Of a stretch of DNA of 64,000 bases, positions 25,835 to 35,112 are shown piece by piece. The notes beneath the pieces were generated by a model that did not search any database, had not been told where the DNA came from, and saw only the letters and a program-made list of their open reading frames with translations. This stretch comes from Natronococcus sp. AD-5 (GTDB lineage: Archaea; Halobacteriota; Halobacteria; Halobacteriales; Natrialbaceae), in NCBI RefSeq assembly GCF_030734285.1, contig NZ_CP132294.1, positions 1 through 64,000 on the forward strand. The letters are read 5' to 3'. The position numbers and the translations under genes were made by a program. Numbering within the stretch: the stretch's first letter is position 1; every line of letters begins with the position of its first letter.

Positions 25835-26709
25835 GATCGCACCCCGTGGAACTTGTACCAGCGAAGCAGGCTCAGGTTCAGCATGTACGTGTTCATCAGG
25901 TCGGCCGTGAGGCCGACGAAGAGGATGATGCCGATCGACGCCAGCAGTTCGACGCCGAAGAGCCACGCGGCGATCCCCATCACGAGCATCGCCGTCATCG
26001 ACGTGACCGTCATCGTGATGCCGGTCTGCATCGCGCGGTTGGTGCTCTCGTAGAAGTCACCGCTGCGGCGCAGGATGTGGTTGTTCAACAGGATGTCGGA
26101 GTCGACCGAGTATCCGATCAGCATCAGGAGCGCGGCGACCGTCCCGAGCGAGAGCGGAATGCCGGCGATGGCCATGAACGCGAGCGGAATCACGATGTCG
26201 GAAAACGCCGAGACGACGATCGCGATCGACGGAACGAACGTCCGAAAGAGCAAGAACGCGAGCGTGCTCATCCCGAGGAACGCGACGGCGATCCCCAGCA
26301 GGGCGGTCTGCTGGGTCTGCTGGCCGAAGCTCGCCGACGTCGAGGACGTCTGCTGGACGACCGAGGCGTCGCCGTCTTGCGCTAAGTTGGCCCGGGCCTG
26401 TTCGCTCAGCGCCTCCTGGTCGGTCGAGGTGAACTGGACGATGTACTGGTTTTCCTCCGTGGCGATGGCTTGGACGGACTCGGGCTCCTCGTCGAACGCG
26501 TCCGGAACGTCTTCCTCCGGCGTCGTCGTCTGTACGGTGAGTTCCGTTCCGCCGGCGAAGTCCATGCCGAGCTGAACCGGCGAGCCGAACAGCAAAAACG
26601 AACCGGCGAGGACGAGCAGTGCGACCCCGAGAACCGCGAGCGGCACCGCCGCGAGCTGGCGGTCGGTGTACCGGGTGTACTCGATCTCCGGTACGTCGAA
26701 ATACCCCAT
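25831..26709 (-). CDS. secF: protein-export protein SecF
   Basis: This 292-residue protein is the smaller subunit of SecDF. It has one N-terminal span (LAVLGVALLVLAGSFLLF), an extracytoplasmic domain with GMDFAGGTELTV, and five further spans containing LIGYSVDSDILLNNHIL, the SecF signature. The start MGYFDVPEIEYTRYT at 26709 is the conserved haloarchaeal form; an ATG 12 bp earlier (26721) is also possible. The gene order secF-secD is the archaeal one. Confidence 0.95.
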   Translation of the reverse strand: MGYFDVPEIEYTRYTDRQLAAVPLAVLGVALLVLAGSFLLFGSPVQLGMDFAGGTELTVQTTTPEEDVPDAFDEEPESVQAIATEENQYIVQFTSTDQEALSEQARANLAQDGDASVVQQTSSTSASFGQQTQQTALLGIAVAFLGMSTLAFLLFRTFVPSIAIVVSAFSDIVIPLAFMAIAGIPLSLGTVAALLMLIGYSVDSDILLNNHILRRSGDFYESTNRAMQTGITMTVTSMTAMLVMGIAAWLFGVELLASIGIILFVGLTADLMNTYMLNLSLLRWYKFHGVRS

Positions 26710-26827
26710 ATACCGGACCACTCGCAGTCAGCGGGTGTAAGCCTTCTCAATTTCTGCGGAGTTTTCCGGTGAGAATAATTTCGAATTCGACGACGCGCTG
26801 AAACCCCTCGAGTCCGTAGACGGAAAT

Positions 26828-27202
26828 ATGGCGCCAGAATCAACGCGATCGTCCGCGGAGCTCGAGGAACCCGCCGAGGCGACGCGGGACGCGTTCGCCG
26901 AGCGCGTCGTCGTCTCGTACCCGTCCGACCTCTCGGACTGGGGGCGGTTCCAGGTCGAGAAGCCCTCGTTCCGGGCGTTCCTCCGGAAGACGCGCGACAC
27001 GGTCGAGGAAGGGGACGTCTGGGAGGAGTTCGTCGGCGTCGGCTGCTGTGGCAACACGCTCGACGTTCCGCTGCGAGTCGAAGCGGTCGAGGGTGGTCCC
27101 CGGATCGTCGACGACACCGATATCGAGTACGAGGTCCGGGAGGCCTGCGGTATCCAGGGTAGCTGGCGCGTCCAGAGTAAGGGCGGCCCGAACCAGGGCT
27201 AA
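26828..27202 (+). CDS. conserved haloarchaeal protein, cysteine pair
   Basis: This 124-residue soluble acidic protein has a disordered N-terminus and a conserved core containing VSYPSDLSDWGRFQVEKPSF, GVGCCGNTLDVPL and EACGIQGSWRVQSKGG. The CC pair and a later Cys could bind metal or form disulfides. I do not recognise a named family with certainty. It lies 118 bp from secF and is divergent from it, with a TATA-like AATAATTT element between. Confidence 0.83.
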   Translation: MAPESTRSSAELEEPAEATRDAFAERVVVSYPSDLSDWGRFQVEKPSFRAFLRKTRDTVEEGDVWEEFVGVGCCGNTLDVPLRVEAVEGGPRIVDDTDIEYEVREACGIQGSWRVQSKGGPNQG

Positions 27203-27208
27203 ATGCTC

Positions 27209-27679
27209 TCAGTCGGGCAGGTACCGGACGCTCAACACGCCGGCGGCGGCCGACCGGCGCACTTCGACGCGGACCGCCTCGAGTCTGGCCGCCCGCGCGA
27301 TCGTCTCCTCGTCCTCGAGGACGTCCCGCGCGGCGGCTTCGACGTCCGACTCGAGGTGAAAGACGTGGATCTCGCCGGTGCCCGCCCGCTCCTCCTGGAT
27401 CAGTTCGCCGACTTCGGCGTCGGCGGCGAGCTCCTTCGAGTGCTGAGTCGGCTCGAGGTCGCTGTCGACCAGTTCGATCGAGCGCCGATCCGCGACCTCG
27501 ACGACATCCCAGGCGACCTCGAGGGGCGGCTCCGGCGCGACGGTGCCCTCGAGGACGTCGTGAACCTCGAGGCCGGGATTCGAAGAGAGGGTGTGGACCT
27601 GTGCGGTCTCGACGTCGCGGACGACGGCCGACTCGTCCTCGGCGTGCGTGACGACGAACGTGCCCGTCTTTTCGGTCAT
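27209..27679 (-). CDS. DUF5812 family protein
   Basis: This 156-residue acidic protein begins MTEKTGTFVVTHAEDESAVV, has the core VHTLSSNPGLEVHDVLEGTV, and ends VRRSAAAGVLSVRYLPD. I recognise this as the haloarchaeal DUF5812 pattern. It has no signal peptide or span. The end overlaps no neighbour but is only 6 bp from the convergent gene at 26828. The beta-rich N-terminus resembles OB-like folds, but no role is known. Confidence 0.87.
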   Translation of the reverse strand: MTEKTGTFVVTHAEDESAVVRDVETAQVHTLSSNPGLEVHDVLEGTVAPEPPLEVAWDVVEVADRRSIELVDSDLEPTQHSKELAADAEVGELIQEERAGTGEIHVFHLESDVEAAARDVLEDEETIARAARLEAVRVEVRRSAAAGVLSVRYLPD

Positions 27680-27887
27680 GGCCGCGCGTAGGAGCGTGGC
27701 GGGTTTCGGGGTTTCGAATCGCGGCGAGTTGCCTGCACCCGCGATACGGCTTCGCCGTTCGGTACAGCGGTCGGTTTTGATGGCCGATTCGTTGCGTACG
27801 AACCGATCGCGAAAATCCGCCGGATATCGACGATACTGGTACGCTCGTATAGACGGTGAAACCCTTTTACCGAAACGGTAGAGCGAG

Positions 27888-28322
27888 TCAACCGGGAGGC
27901 GACTCTACCGCACCGATCTGCTGCATGAGACCGAACATGTCGGGTAAAACCCACCGTTCGGCGATCTTTCCGTCGCTCACGCGGGTGAACACCGAATTTG
28001 CGACCTCGAATTCCCGTCCGGTCGGCTCGACGCCCATGAACTCGCCCGCGTGGGTTCCTCGCAGAGTCACCCGCATAGCGACGGTATCTCCTTCGGCGAC
28101 CGTCTCCTCGACGGTCGCCGAGAAATCTCCGAACGCCGTGCGAACGGCTTCGATCTGCTCTTTGAATTCTTCTCGGCCGCGCGTCTCTCCGAGCGGGCTA
28201 CGGTCGATCACGTCCTCGGCGCAGATGTCGTCGATGACGTCGACGTTTCCCTCGGTCGCGACGTCTTCCGGCACGCGACGTACCAGCCGCTTGTTTTCCG
28301 CCGTAATTTCTTCTACTGACAC
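27888..28322 (-). CDS. SnoaL-like/ester cyclase-type protein
   Basis: This 144-residue protein has the SnoaL/NTF2-like fold pattern: an N-terminal helix (EEITAENKRLVRRV), CAEDVIDRSP, a beta sheet with EETVAEGDTVAMRVTLRGTH, and the end FTRVSDGKIAERWVLPDMFG. Such small cone-fold proteins act as cyclases, isomerases or hydrolases, or have unknown function. The GTG at 28322 (VSVEEITAEN) is preferred to the ATG at 28385, which adds an atypical segment. The reaction cannot be predicted. Confidence 0.88.
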   Translation of the reverse strand: MSVEEITAENKRLVRRVPEDVATEGNVDVIDDICAEDVIDRSPLGETRGREEFKEQIEAVRTAFGDFSATVEETVAEGDTVAMRVTLRGTHAGEFMGVEPTGREFEVANSVFTRVSDGKIAERWVLPDMFGLMQQIGAVESPPG

Positions 28323-28409
28323 GGTCCTCCACCGTTCGTACTGTAGGCGTCGCGAGAAGATAATGCTGTAGGTGGTACCGAGCACCCTACCTCGATCGTA
28401 CCGAGCCTT

Positions 28410-28517
28410 TCACTGACGACGTACGTACGGGCCGTCGAGACAGCCGGCGAGGGCGGTTACGCCGAGCGCACCGGTGGCGGCGAGCAGCGGACGTCGGGGC
28501 GACTCGGCGCTCTCGAG
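28410..28517 (-). pseudogene. orphan Tat/lipobox signal fragment
   Basis: The minus strand reads SPRRPLLAATGALGVTALAG followed by C, a twin-arginine signal with lipobox LAGC, then nine more codons and a stop. There is no in-frame ATG, GTG or TTG before an upstream TAA. It looks like the leftover N-terminus of a lipoprotein gene whose body has been deleted. Confidence 0.5.
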
Positions 28518-28619
28518 TATACGTGTTTTATTTTACACTTTTCAGAGAACCGCCTTCTCGGCCCAGGCGAATCACCGCGTGACGGAACGACTTTACCGGA
28601 GGCGGTCGCCCTCTCGAGC

Positions 28620-29921
28620 ATGGACGTCGACATCGGCAACGCGCTGTCGTCGGTCGCTTCGCCGGGGGTCTCGAGGGAGTCCCTCGAGCGGCTGGACGAG
28701 CAGGTCGCCGACGCGCACGAGCGCATCGAGGCGGGGATGGACGAGGCCGAGCACGGCTACGCCGCGTTGAACCTGCCCGAGCGAACCGACCCGGACGAGA
28801 TCCGGACCGCCGTCGAGCCGGTCGCCGACGCGGAGGCGCTGATCACGGTCGGCATCGGCGGCAGCGCGCTCGGTGCGGCGACGATTACGAACGCGCTCGC
28901 GGACGAGAGCGACACCGAAGCCGTCTACCTGGACAACGTCGACCCCGAGTGGATCTCGGGCCACCTCGAGCGGCTCCCGCTCGAGAACGCCGCGATCAAC
29001 GTGGTCTCGCGCTCGGGAACGACCGCGGAGACGCTGGCGAATTTCCTCGTGGTTCGCGACGCCTTCGAGGACGCCGGCGTCGACTGGACCGAGCGGACGA
29101 TCGTCACCACGGGCGAGTCCGGCCCCCTGCGTGACCTCTCGAACCGCCACGACCTGCCGTCGCTGAAGGTCCCCGACGGCGTTCCGGGTCGCTTTTCGGC
29201 GCTCTCGGCGGTCGGCATGGTCGCCGCCGCGGTCTGTGGGCACGACCTCGAGGCGCTGCTCGCCGGCGCCGCCGCCGAAGCCGAGACGCTGTCCGGGTCG
29301 CTGTTCGACTGTCCGGCCTACGCCTACGGTGCGACGAGTTACGCGCTCGACGCCCGCGGCGCCGGGATGAACGCGATGGTGCCCTACGCGGAGTCGCTCG
29401 AGACCTACTCCGAGTGGTTCGCCCAGCTGTGGGCCGAGAGCCTCGGAAAGGACGACCTCGGCCAGACGCCGCTGCGCGCGCTCGGCGCGACCGACCAGCA
29501 CTCCCAACTGCAACTCTATCGCGCGGGCCCGCGCGACAAGGTGATCACGTTCGTCACGCCGCGAGCGGGCGAGGACCGCGCGATCCCCGAGACGGACGTC
29601 GAGGAGCTGGCGTATCTCGGCGATTCGACCCTCGGAGCGCTACTCGAGGCCGAGTTCGAGGCGACCGAAGCCAGCCTCGCCGCGGCCGGCCGGCCGAACG
29701 TCCGGGTCGAACTCGAGCGCGTCGACGAGTACGAACTCGGCGGCCTGCTGTACGGGATGGAAGCCGCGTGCGTGCTCGCGGGCGAACTCTACGGCGTCGA
29801 CACCTTCGAACAGCCGGCGGTCGAGTGGGCCAAGAGGGCGACCCGCGGCCTGCTCGGCGGCGGCGAGTTCGAGGAGGCCGGAGCCGTCGCGGAGAAGACG
29901 GAGCTTCGCGTCGAACGATAA
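28620..29921 (+). CDS. pgi: glucose-6-phosphate isomerase
   Basis: This 433-residue enzyme interconverts glucose-6-phosphate and fructose-6-phosphate. SIS-domain motifs VGIGGSALGAATI and NVVSRSGTTAETLANFLVV bind the sugar phosphate. LGATDQHSQLQLYRAGPRD contains the active-site HSQ segment, and the C-terminal Lys lies in VEWAKRATRG. The length fits archaeal/bacterial-type short Pgi. In haloarchaea this enzyme serves gluconeogenesis and supply of sugars for glycosylation. It stands as a single gene. Confidence 0.95.
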   Translation: MDVDIGNALSSVASPGVSRESLERLDEQVADAHERIEAGMDEAEHGYAALNLPERTDPDEIRTAVEPVADAEALITVGIGGSALGAATITNALADESDTEAVYLDNVDPEWISGHLERLPLENAAINVVSRSGTTAETLANFLVVRDAFEDAGVDWTERTIVTTGESGPLRDLSNRHDLPSLKVPDGVPGRFSALSAVGMVAAAVCGHDLEALLAGAAAEAETLSGSLFDCPAYAYGATSYALDARGAGMNAMVPYAESLETYSEWFAQLWAESLGKDDLGQTPLRALGATDQHSQLQLYRAGPRDKVITFVTPRAGEDRAIPETDVEELAYLGDSTLGALLEAEFEATEASLAAAGRPNVRVELERVDEYELGGLLYGMEAACVLAGELYGVDTFEQPAVEWAKRATRGLLGGGEFEEAGAVAEKTELRVER

Positions 29922-30007
29922 GCCGTTCTGCGCCCGGCGATCGATTCCGGCCGGTCGCCGCCGACTGATTGCGGAGCCCCTATGAGCGTTCGCTCGAATA
30001 TCCAGCT

Positions 30008-31120
30008 ATGAGCGAGACAGCGCGACCCGGCGACGAGGATCCGGCCGACGATTCGTTCGTCCCGTCGCTCGGCGTCGTCCCCGCAACCGTCGCCATGGCC
30101 GCCGTCCTCGTCCCCGTTCGAGACGGCGTCGGCGATCCGTTCGTCGGGTCGGCGGCGGCGTTCGCAGTCGTCGCCGTCGTCGCGTTTCTCGCCCGCCGCC
30201 ACGGCGCGCTCGGACCGGTTCCCGGCGGTCTGGCCGCGGCGGGCTCGAGCCTGCTCGTCGTGCTCCTGTCGGGCTACGCCCTCAACCAGGGGACGAGCGC
30301 TTCGACGGCCGTTCCCGGGTTCGGATGGACGATTCCGTCGCTCTTTCTCGCGTTCGCGGCGGCGGGCGTCTCGATCGGGATCGCCGCCGCAGACTACGCC
30401 GGCGTCTCCGGTCGCGGGCTGCTCCGTCGCACGCAACGGTTCTCGACGATGGCGGGGCTCGGATTCGTCGGACTGCTCTCGATGGCGTTCGCCGCCGTCT
30501 TCCTCTCCGATCTGGTGACGGTACTGGGGAGCGGCGACTCGGAACTCGACCGGCAACTCGTTCAGTACCTCTCGACCGCCGTCGGACTCGGCTCGATCGC
30601 AGTTGCGTACCTCCTGTGGCGCGACTACGGCCTCTCGTACATCGACCTCGAGGTGCCCGACGTGCGATCGGTCCTCTGGATCGGCGGCGGCCTGGCGCTG
30701 ATCTTCGGCGCGCTCATCGGTATTTTCGCGCTCATGACCGTGATAGGCGTCGATACCGCCGAGCACGGGACCACGCAGCAGGTCGAGCAGAATCCCGATC
30801 TCCTGATCGTCATCGTCCCGGCGATGCTCCTGATCGTCGGCCCGTTCGAGGAACTGCTCTATCGCAACGTCATCCAGAAGTCCCTCTACGAGACGTTCTC
30901 GCGATACGGAGCCGTCGTCGTCACGAGCGTGATCTTCGCCAGCGTCCACGTCGCCGCGTACGCGACCGCCGGCGCCGGCGAGGTACTGGCGAGTCTCGGG
31001 GTGCTGTTCGGACTCTCGCTGGTGCTCGGATTCGTCTACGAACGGACGGATAACCTGGTCGTTCCGGCCGTCGTTCACGGCTGCTACAACGCGATCCAGA
31101 TGCTGTTGCTCTTCGTCTGA
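30008..31120 (+). CDS. CPBP-family intramembrane metalloprotease
   Basis: This 370-residue membrane protein has about eight hydrophobic spans. The CPBP/Abi glutamic-protease motifs are FEELLYRNVIQ (EExxxR), FASVHVAAYA (His in a membrane helix) and VVHGCYNAIQM (HxxxN) at the C-terminus. Eukaryotic members cut CAAX proteins; archaeal substrates are unknown. The ATG at 30008 (MSETARPGDEDPADD) is preferred to the upstream GTG-type extension. It is convergent with nob1. Confidence 0.9.
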   Translation: MSETARPGDEDPADDSFVPSLGVVPATVAMAAVLVPVRDGVGDPFVGSAAAFAVVAVVAFLARRHGALGPVPGGLAAAGSSLLVVLLSGYALNQGTSASTAVPGFGWTIPSLFLAFAAAGVSIGIAAADYAGVSGRGLLRRTQRFSTMAGLGFVGLLSMAFAAVFLSDLVTVLGSGDSELDRQLVQYLSTAVGLGSIAVAYLLWRDYGLSYIDLEVPDVRSVLWIGGGLALIFGALIGIFALMTVIGVDTAEHGTTQQVEQNPDLLIVIVPAMLLIVGPFEELLYRNVIQKSLYETFSRYGAVVVTSVIFASVHVAAYATAGAGEVLASLGVLFGLSLVLGFVYERTDNLVVPAVVHGCYNAIQMLLLFV

Positions 31121-31579
31121 TTACGAGGGATTCTTGCGGGCCAGCCCGGAGCCACAGATCGGACACCGGTCCTTTTCCTCGTCGAACTCCCGCCCGCAGC
31201 CCTGACACTGGAACAGCCAGTGGCGCTGCTCCTCGATGCCGTCCCGGGCGATCACTTCGACGTCGACGTGAAGCTTCTCGGCGACGTTTTGCATCGCGTA
31301 ATCGTCCGTGACGAGCGTCCCGTCGAGTTCGAAACTCGCGGCGACCAGCCGAACGTCGGTGTCCGAGAGGACCTCGAGATCGCCGGATTCCTTGGCCGCC
31401 CGACGGACCTTCTCCGTGGTGTCCTCGTTCGGGATGTGGATGTGCATCCCCGATCCCTCCATCGCGTCGTAGCGATAGGCGCTCTCGTCCTCGAGTTCGT
31501 CGCGGACGAGGGGGATCGTTGCAGTCTGTTCTGTGGTGTGAAAGTCGTGGATAAAAGCCGAGGAGTCGAGAACGTACAT
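31121..31579 (-). CDS. nob1: rRNA-processing endonuclease Nob1
   Basis: This 152-residue protein has an N-terminal PIN nuclease domain (MYVLDSSAFIHDFH, acidic residues in SDTDVRLVAASFEL and GTLVTDDYAMQNVA) and a C-terminal zinc ribbon with CQGCG and CPICG. Archaeal Nob1 cuts the 3' end of 16S rRNA during small-subunit maturation. The gene follows the PRC-barrel gene at 31584 with a 4-bp gap, forming a likely two-gene unit concerned with ribosome maturation. Confidence 0.93.
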   Translation of the reverse strand: MYVLDSSAFIHDFHTTEQTATIPLVRDELEDESAYRYDAMEGSGMHIHIPNEDTTEKVRRAAKESGDLEVLSDTDVRLVAASFELDGTLVTDDYAMQNVAEKLHVDVEVIARDGIEEQRHWLFQCQGCGREFDEEKDRCPICGSGLARKNPS

Positions 31580-31583
31580 ACCG

Positions 31584-31829
31584 TTAGCGCTGGACGACGA
31601 TGTAGTCTTTCACCGCACGAACGCGGTTGACGGGAACGAGGAATCGGCCGACGTCGTCGGTTTCAAAATCGACCGCCCGGTCCGGTAGCTCTTCGTCGGG
31701 TTCGATGATGAGATCGTGCAGTCGCCCCGAGTTGATGTCCATCGTGATGTTGTATAGCATCCCCAGTTCGGTCCCGTCCGAACCCATGACGGACTTCCCC
31801 GAGAGATTTTCAGCGAGTATCTCGCTCAT
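31584..31829 (-). CDS. PRC-barrel domain protein
   Basis: This 81-residue protein is a single PRC barrel: AENLSGKSVMGSDGTELG, a middle strand NITMDINSGRLHDLIIEPDE, and VPVNRVRAVKDYIVVQR at the end. PRC barrels occur in RimM (ribosome maturation) and in archaeal CdvA. Located just upstream of nob1, a ribosome-maturation role is a reasonable inference. The N-terminus MSEILAENLSG is the standard archaeal form. Confidence 0.9.
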   Translation of the reverse strand: MSEILAENLSGKSVMGSDGTELGMLYNITMDINSGRLHDLIIEPDEELPDRAVDFETDDVGRFLVPVNRVRAVKDYIVVQR

Positions 31830-32056
31830 GCTACCCCGTACTTACTAGTTGCTATTAAAGTCCACGGGGCCGCTCGCCCGTCGAACGCGGCCGAACTGCG
31901 CGCGATACGCGGTTCGATCCGCACTATCGCCGGGCGGGCCGCGGGAGATCGCGCCGCTCGTCCGAGGGGTGTGACCGGAGGCACCCGAGCGCCGTGACGA
32001 TGGGTTTAACTACCGCCCTACGGACGATTTACCAAAGACCTTCTCGGGTGGTCACC

Positions 32057-33856
32057 ATGTCTGATTCAGATACGCGCGACCCTACATCTCTCCGAACGCC
32101 GATCGTCGCCGTCCTCGGACACGTCGATCACGGCAAGACCAGCCTCCTCGACAAGATCCGCGGCTCCGCGGTCATCGAGGGCGAAGCAGGGGCGATTACC
32201 CAGCACATCGGGGCGACGGCCGTTCCGCTGGACGTCATCTCCTCGATCGCGGGCGAACTCGTCGATCCCGACGACTTCGACCTCCCCGGCCTGTTGTTCA
32301 TCGACACGCCGGGCCACCACTCCTTCACGACGCTTCGCTCCCGCGGCGGGGCGCTCGCGGACATCGCCATCCTCGTCGTCGACGTCAACGACGGCTTCCA
32401 GCCCCAAACGCTCGAGGCGCTCGACATCCTCAAGCGCTCGGAGACGCCGTTCATCGTCGCGGCGAACAAGATCGACACGGTCCCCGGCTGGAACGCCAAC
32501 GAGGACTCGCCGATCAACGCGACGTACGACGCCCAGTCCGACCGCGTGCGCTCGCGCCTGGACGAGAGCCTCTACGAGATCATCGGACAACTCTCGGACG
32601 AGGGCTTCTCCGCGGACCTCTACTGGCGGGTCCAGAACTTCCAGCGCAACGTCGGCGTCGTCCCCGTCTCGGCGATGACCGGCGAGGGAGTCCCCGACCT
32701 GCTCGCGGTCATGATGGGGCTCTCCCAGCGGTACATGAAAGAGGAGATGGAGATCGACGTCGCCGGCCCCGGCGTCGGCACCGTCCTCGAGGTCAAAGAG
32801 GAGAAAGGGTTCGGGAAGACGATCGACATCGTCCTCTACGACGGGACGATCCGGGCCGACGACACGATCGTCGTCGGCGGGACGAACGAACCCATCGTCA
32901 CCGACGTCCGCGCCCTGCTCCAGCCCCGCCCGCTCGCGGAGATCCGCACCGAGAGCCGCTTCGAGAAGGTCGACGAAGTGTCGGCCGCGGCCGGGATCAA
33001 GGTCGCCGCGCCCGACCTCGGGGACGCGATCGCCGGCGCTCCGGTTCGGATCGTTCGCGACCGCGATCTCGACGAGGTCGTCGACGAGGTCGAAGCCGAA
33101 CTCGCGAGCATCGCCGTCGACACCGAGGAGGAAGGCGTCGTCGTCAAGGCCGACACGCTCGGCAGCCTCGAGGCGATGGCCGACGCCTTAGCGGAGGCGG
33201 AGGTCCCCATCGTTCGCGCGGAGGTCGGCGACGTCGCGCCGCGGGACGTTTCGGTCGCCTCGACCGCCGACGACGTGAAACAGCAGGCGATCCTCGGTTT
33301 CAACGTCGACGTCCTCGACGACGCCGAACACCGCGCCGAAATCGAGGACGTGCGGGTGTTCACCGACGAGGTCATCTACCAGCTGATCGAGGAGTACGAG
33401 GAGTTCGTCGACGAACTCGAGCGCGCCCAGCAGGACACGATCCTCGAGAACATCGTCCGACCCGCCCGGTTCCGGATCCTGCCCGATCACACCTTCCGGC
33501 AGAACGATCCCGCGGTCGTCGGCGTCGAGGTCAATTCCGGCACCGTCCAGAACAACACGAACGTCGTGAAGTTCGAGGGTAACGAACCCGAACGCGTCGG
33601 CCAGATCAAGGGGATCCAGGAACAGGGCGAGGACGTCGACGAGGCCCGCGCGGGCAACCGCGTCTCGGTCGCCATCGACGGCCCCACCGTCGGCCGCCAG
33701 ATCGAGGAGGACGACGAGCTCTGGACCGAGATACCCGAAAAACACGGCAAGATCTTGGAGCAGGAGCTCGCGAGCGAGATCCCCGGCGACGAACTCGAGG
33801 CGCTGAACATGTACCTCGACAAGCAGCGCAGTCGAGACCCCTTCTGGGGCAAGTGA
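32057..33856 (+). CDS. infB: translation initiation factor IF-2 (aIF5B)
   Basis: This 599-residue GTPase promotes ribosomal subunit joining and initiator-tRNA placement. The G-domain has G1 GHVDHGKTS (21-29), G2 in the GAITQHIGA region, G3 DTPGHHSF and G4 NKID. Domains II-IV follow, ending in the archaeal/eukaryal aIF5B C-terminus (KQRSRDPFWGK). The ATG at 32057 follows a possible TATA element (TTTAACTA near 32005). The upstream in-frame ATG at 31994 gives an odd N-terminal extension and is less likely. Confidence 0.95.
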   Translation: MSDSDTRDPTSLRTPIVAVLGHVDHGKTSLLDKIRGSAVIEGEAGAITQHIGATAVPLDVISSIAGELVDPDDFDLPGLLFIDTPGHHSFTTLRSRGGALADIAILVVDVNDGFQPQTLEALDILKRSETPFIVAANKIDTVPGWNANEDSPINATYDAQSDRVRSRLDESLYEIIGQLSDEGFSADLYWRVQNFQRNVGVVPVSAMTGEGVPDLLAVMMGLSQRYMKEEMEIDVAGPGVGTVLEVKEEKGFGKTIDIVLYDGTIRADDTIVVGGTNEPIVTDVRALLQPRPLAEIRTESRFEKVDEVSAAAGIKVAAPDLGDAIAGAPVRIVRDRDLDEVVDEVEAELASIAVDTEEEGVVVKADTLGSLEAMADALAEAEVPIVRAEVGDVAPRDVSVASTADDVKQQAILGFNVDVLDDAEHRAEIEDVRVFTDEVIYQLIEEYEEFVDELERAQQDTILENIVRPARFRILPDHTFRQNDPAVVGVEVNSGTVQNNTNVVKFEGNEPERVGQIKGIQEQGEDVDEARAGNRVSVAIDGPTVGRQIEEDDELWTEIPEKHGKILEQELASEIPGDELEALNMYLDKQRSRDPFWGK

Positions 33857-33987
33857 CCGACGAATCACGCCGAAACGCCGCTGCGCGTCGCCGTGCCGTC
33901 GGCGCGCCCGCGTCGCCCCGAGACGATGGCGGGCTTGGATGTGATCGGAACACGGGTTTACGTGAGCCCGTGGTTAGCCCCTCGCGT

Positions 33988-34155
33988 ATGACGATCGAAG
34001 CCGACGTCGAGTGCCCGAACTGCGGCGAGAATTACACGTTCGACGTCCCGGAGTCGAACTACGACACCGAAGAGACGTACTGTACCGTCTGCGACGAGGA
34101 GGTCGCGTGGCGGTTCAGAGACGGAGAACTGGACGAGGCCACGGTCAAGCCGTAG
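33988..34155 (+). CDS. 55-residue zinc-ribbon protein
   Basis: This short protein has CPNCG (9-13) and CTVCDEE (about 32-38), a two-knuckle zinc ribbon, and an acidic end (GELDEATVKP). The ATG at 33988 (MTIEADVECPNCGENY) is used; the in-frame sequence before it is arginine/glycine-rich and not protein-like. It follows infB by 131 bp on the same strand. The function is unknown; this is a typical haloarchaeal small zinc finger. Confidence 0.82.
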   Translation: MTIEADVECPNCGENYTFDVPESNYDTEETYCTVCDEEVAWRFRDGELDEATVKP

Positions 34156-34212
34156 CGGTCGTCGTTCCGAGAGGAGCGTCCGCACGGACGCGTTTCGGAT
34201 CGCGTCCTCGAT

Positions 34213-35112
34213 TCACGAACCCGACCGGACCGTTTCGATCGCCTCGAGCACCGCTTCGGGATCGTCGATCGCCGACTGATCGCAGCGGATGGTCCGGAAC
34301 CGGCGCTCGAGGACGAGTTCCTCGTCGGTGAGTTCGATACCGGAAATCTTCTCCCAGGGGACGAGCTTTCTTGAGCGACCCTGATCGTAGCGGATCTCGC
34401 GCTCGTGGGCGTGCAGTTCGCCCCGCTGGGCTTCGGAATCGACGTCGAACGAGAACCGCGTTCCGTAGTACTTCTTGCCGTTCGCGTCGCCCTTGCCGAG
34501 GACCCAGGTCCAGGCGGCCACGACGACGCCGAAGGCGATCCAGAACAGCCCGAACGCGTCCCCGGTGGCGACGCTCGCGCCGCCGCCCGCGACGACGAAG
34601 AACAGCAGCACGACCCAGATACCGGCGTTGGCGAACGCGCTCGCCGGTCGATAGCTCCACGTGACGGCCGGCTCGTCGGCGGTGATCGCCTCCACGAACC
34701 GGTTTCGACACAGTTGCTCGAGGCCGAACGCGGCGAGGCCGAGCACCAGTCCGAAGCCGATCGTCACCGCGAGGTATCGGCCGGTCGACTCGAGCGGCGT
34801 ACCGCGGGGAGCGAGAGCCGCCGCGGCGAAGCCCGCGGCCGGCAAGTAGCAGGCGAGGCGCCACCGCCGGGCTCGGCCGATCCGCTCGGGCAGGCCGCGG
34901 GCTCGTTTCGCGAGGACGTGCCCGACGAGCGTCACGGCGGTGACGACCGTCGGGAAGGTTCCGAGCAGCGTCGCCGTCGTGACGTCGGCGAGCAGGCCGA
35001 CGAACGCGACGAGTCCGCCGACGACGAGGCCGAGGTAGAAGCCGAACGCCGCCTGAAATCCGATGCCGGGGGCGTCAGCGTCGGCGATCAGTCGACGCTG
35101 CTCGAGCGACAT
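34213..35112 (-). CDS. six-span membrane protein with PH-like tail
   Basis: This 299-residue protein has about six hydrophobic helices (GFYLGLVVGGLVAFVGLLAD, LGTFPTVVTAVTLVGHVLA, YLAVTIGFGLVLGLAAF, AGIWVVLLFFVVAGG and others). These are followed by a cytoplasmic C-terminal part with beta strands (FSFDVDSEAQRGELHAHERE, KLVPWEKISGIELTDEELVL) that resembles a bacterial PH domain. I do not recognise a specific family. The ATG at 35112 begins MSLEQRRLIADADAPG. It is convergent with the zinc-ribbon gene. Confidence 0.82.
   Translation of the reverse strand: MSLEQRRLIADADAPGIGFQAAFGFYLGLVVGGLVAFVGLLADVTTATLLGTFPTVVTAVTLVGHVLAKRARGLPERIGRARRWRLACYLPAAGFAAAALAPRGTPLESTGRYLAVTIGFGLVLGLAAFGLEQLCRNRFVEAITADEPAVTWSYRPASAFANAGIWVVLLFFVVAGGGASVATGDAFGLFWIAFGVVVAAWTWVLGKGDANGKKYYGTRFSFDVDSEAQRGELHAHEREIRYDQGRSRKLVPWEKISGIELTDEELVLERRFRTIRCDQSAIDDPEAVLEAIETVRSGS

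Noticed and set aside
28474-28770. 98-codon plus-strand frame before pgi
   Set aside because: It overlaps the pgi start in another frame and is serine/arginine-rich.
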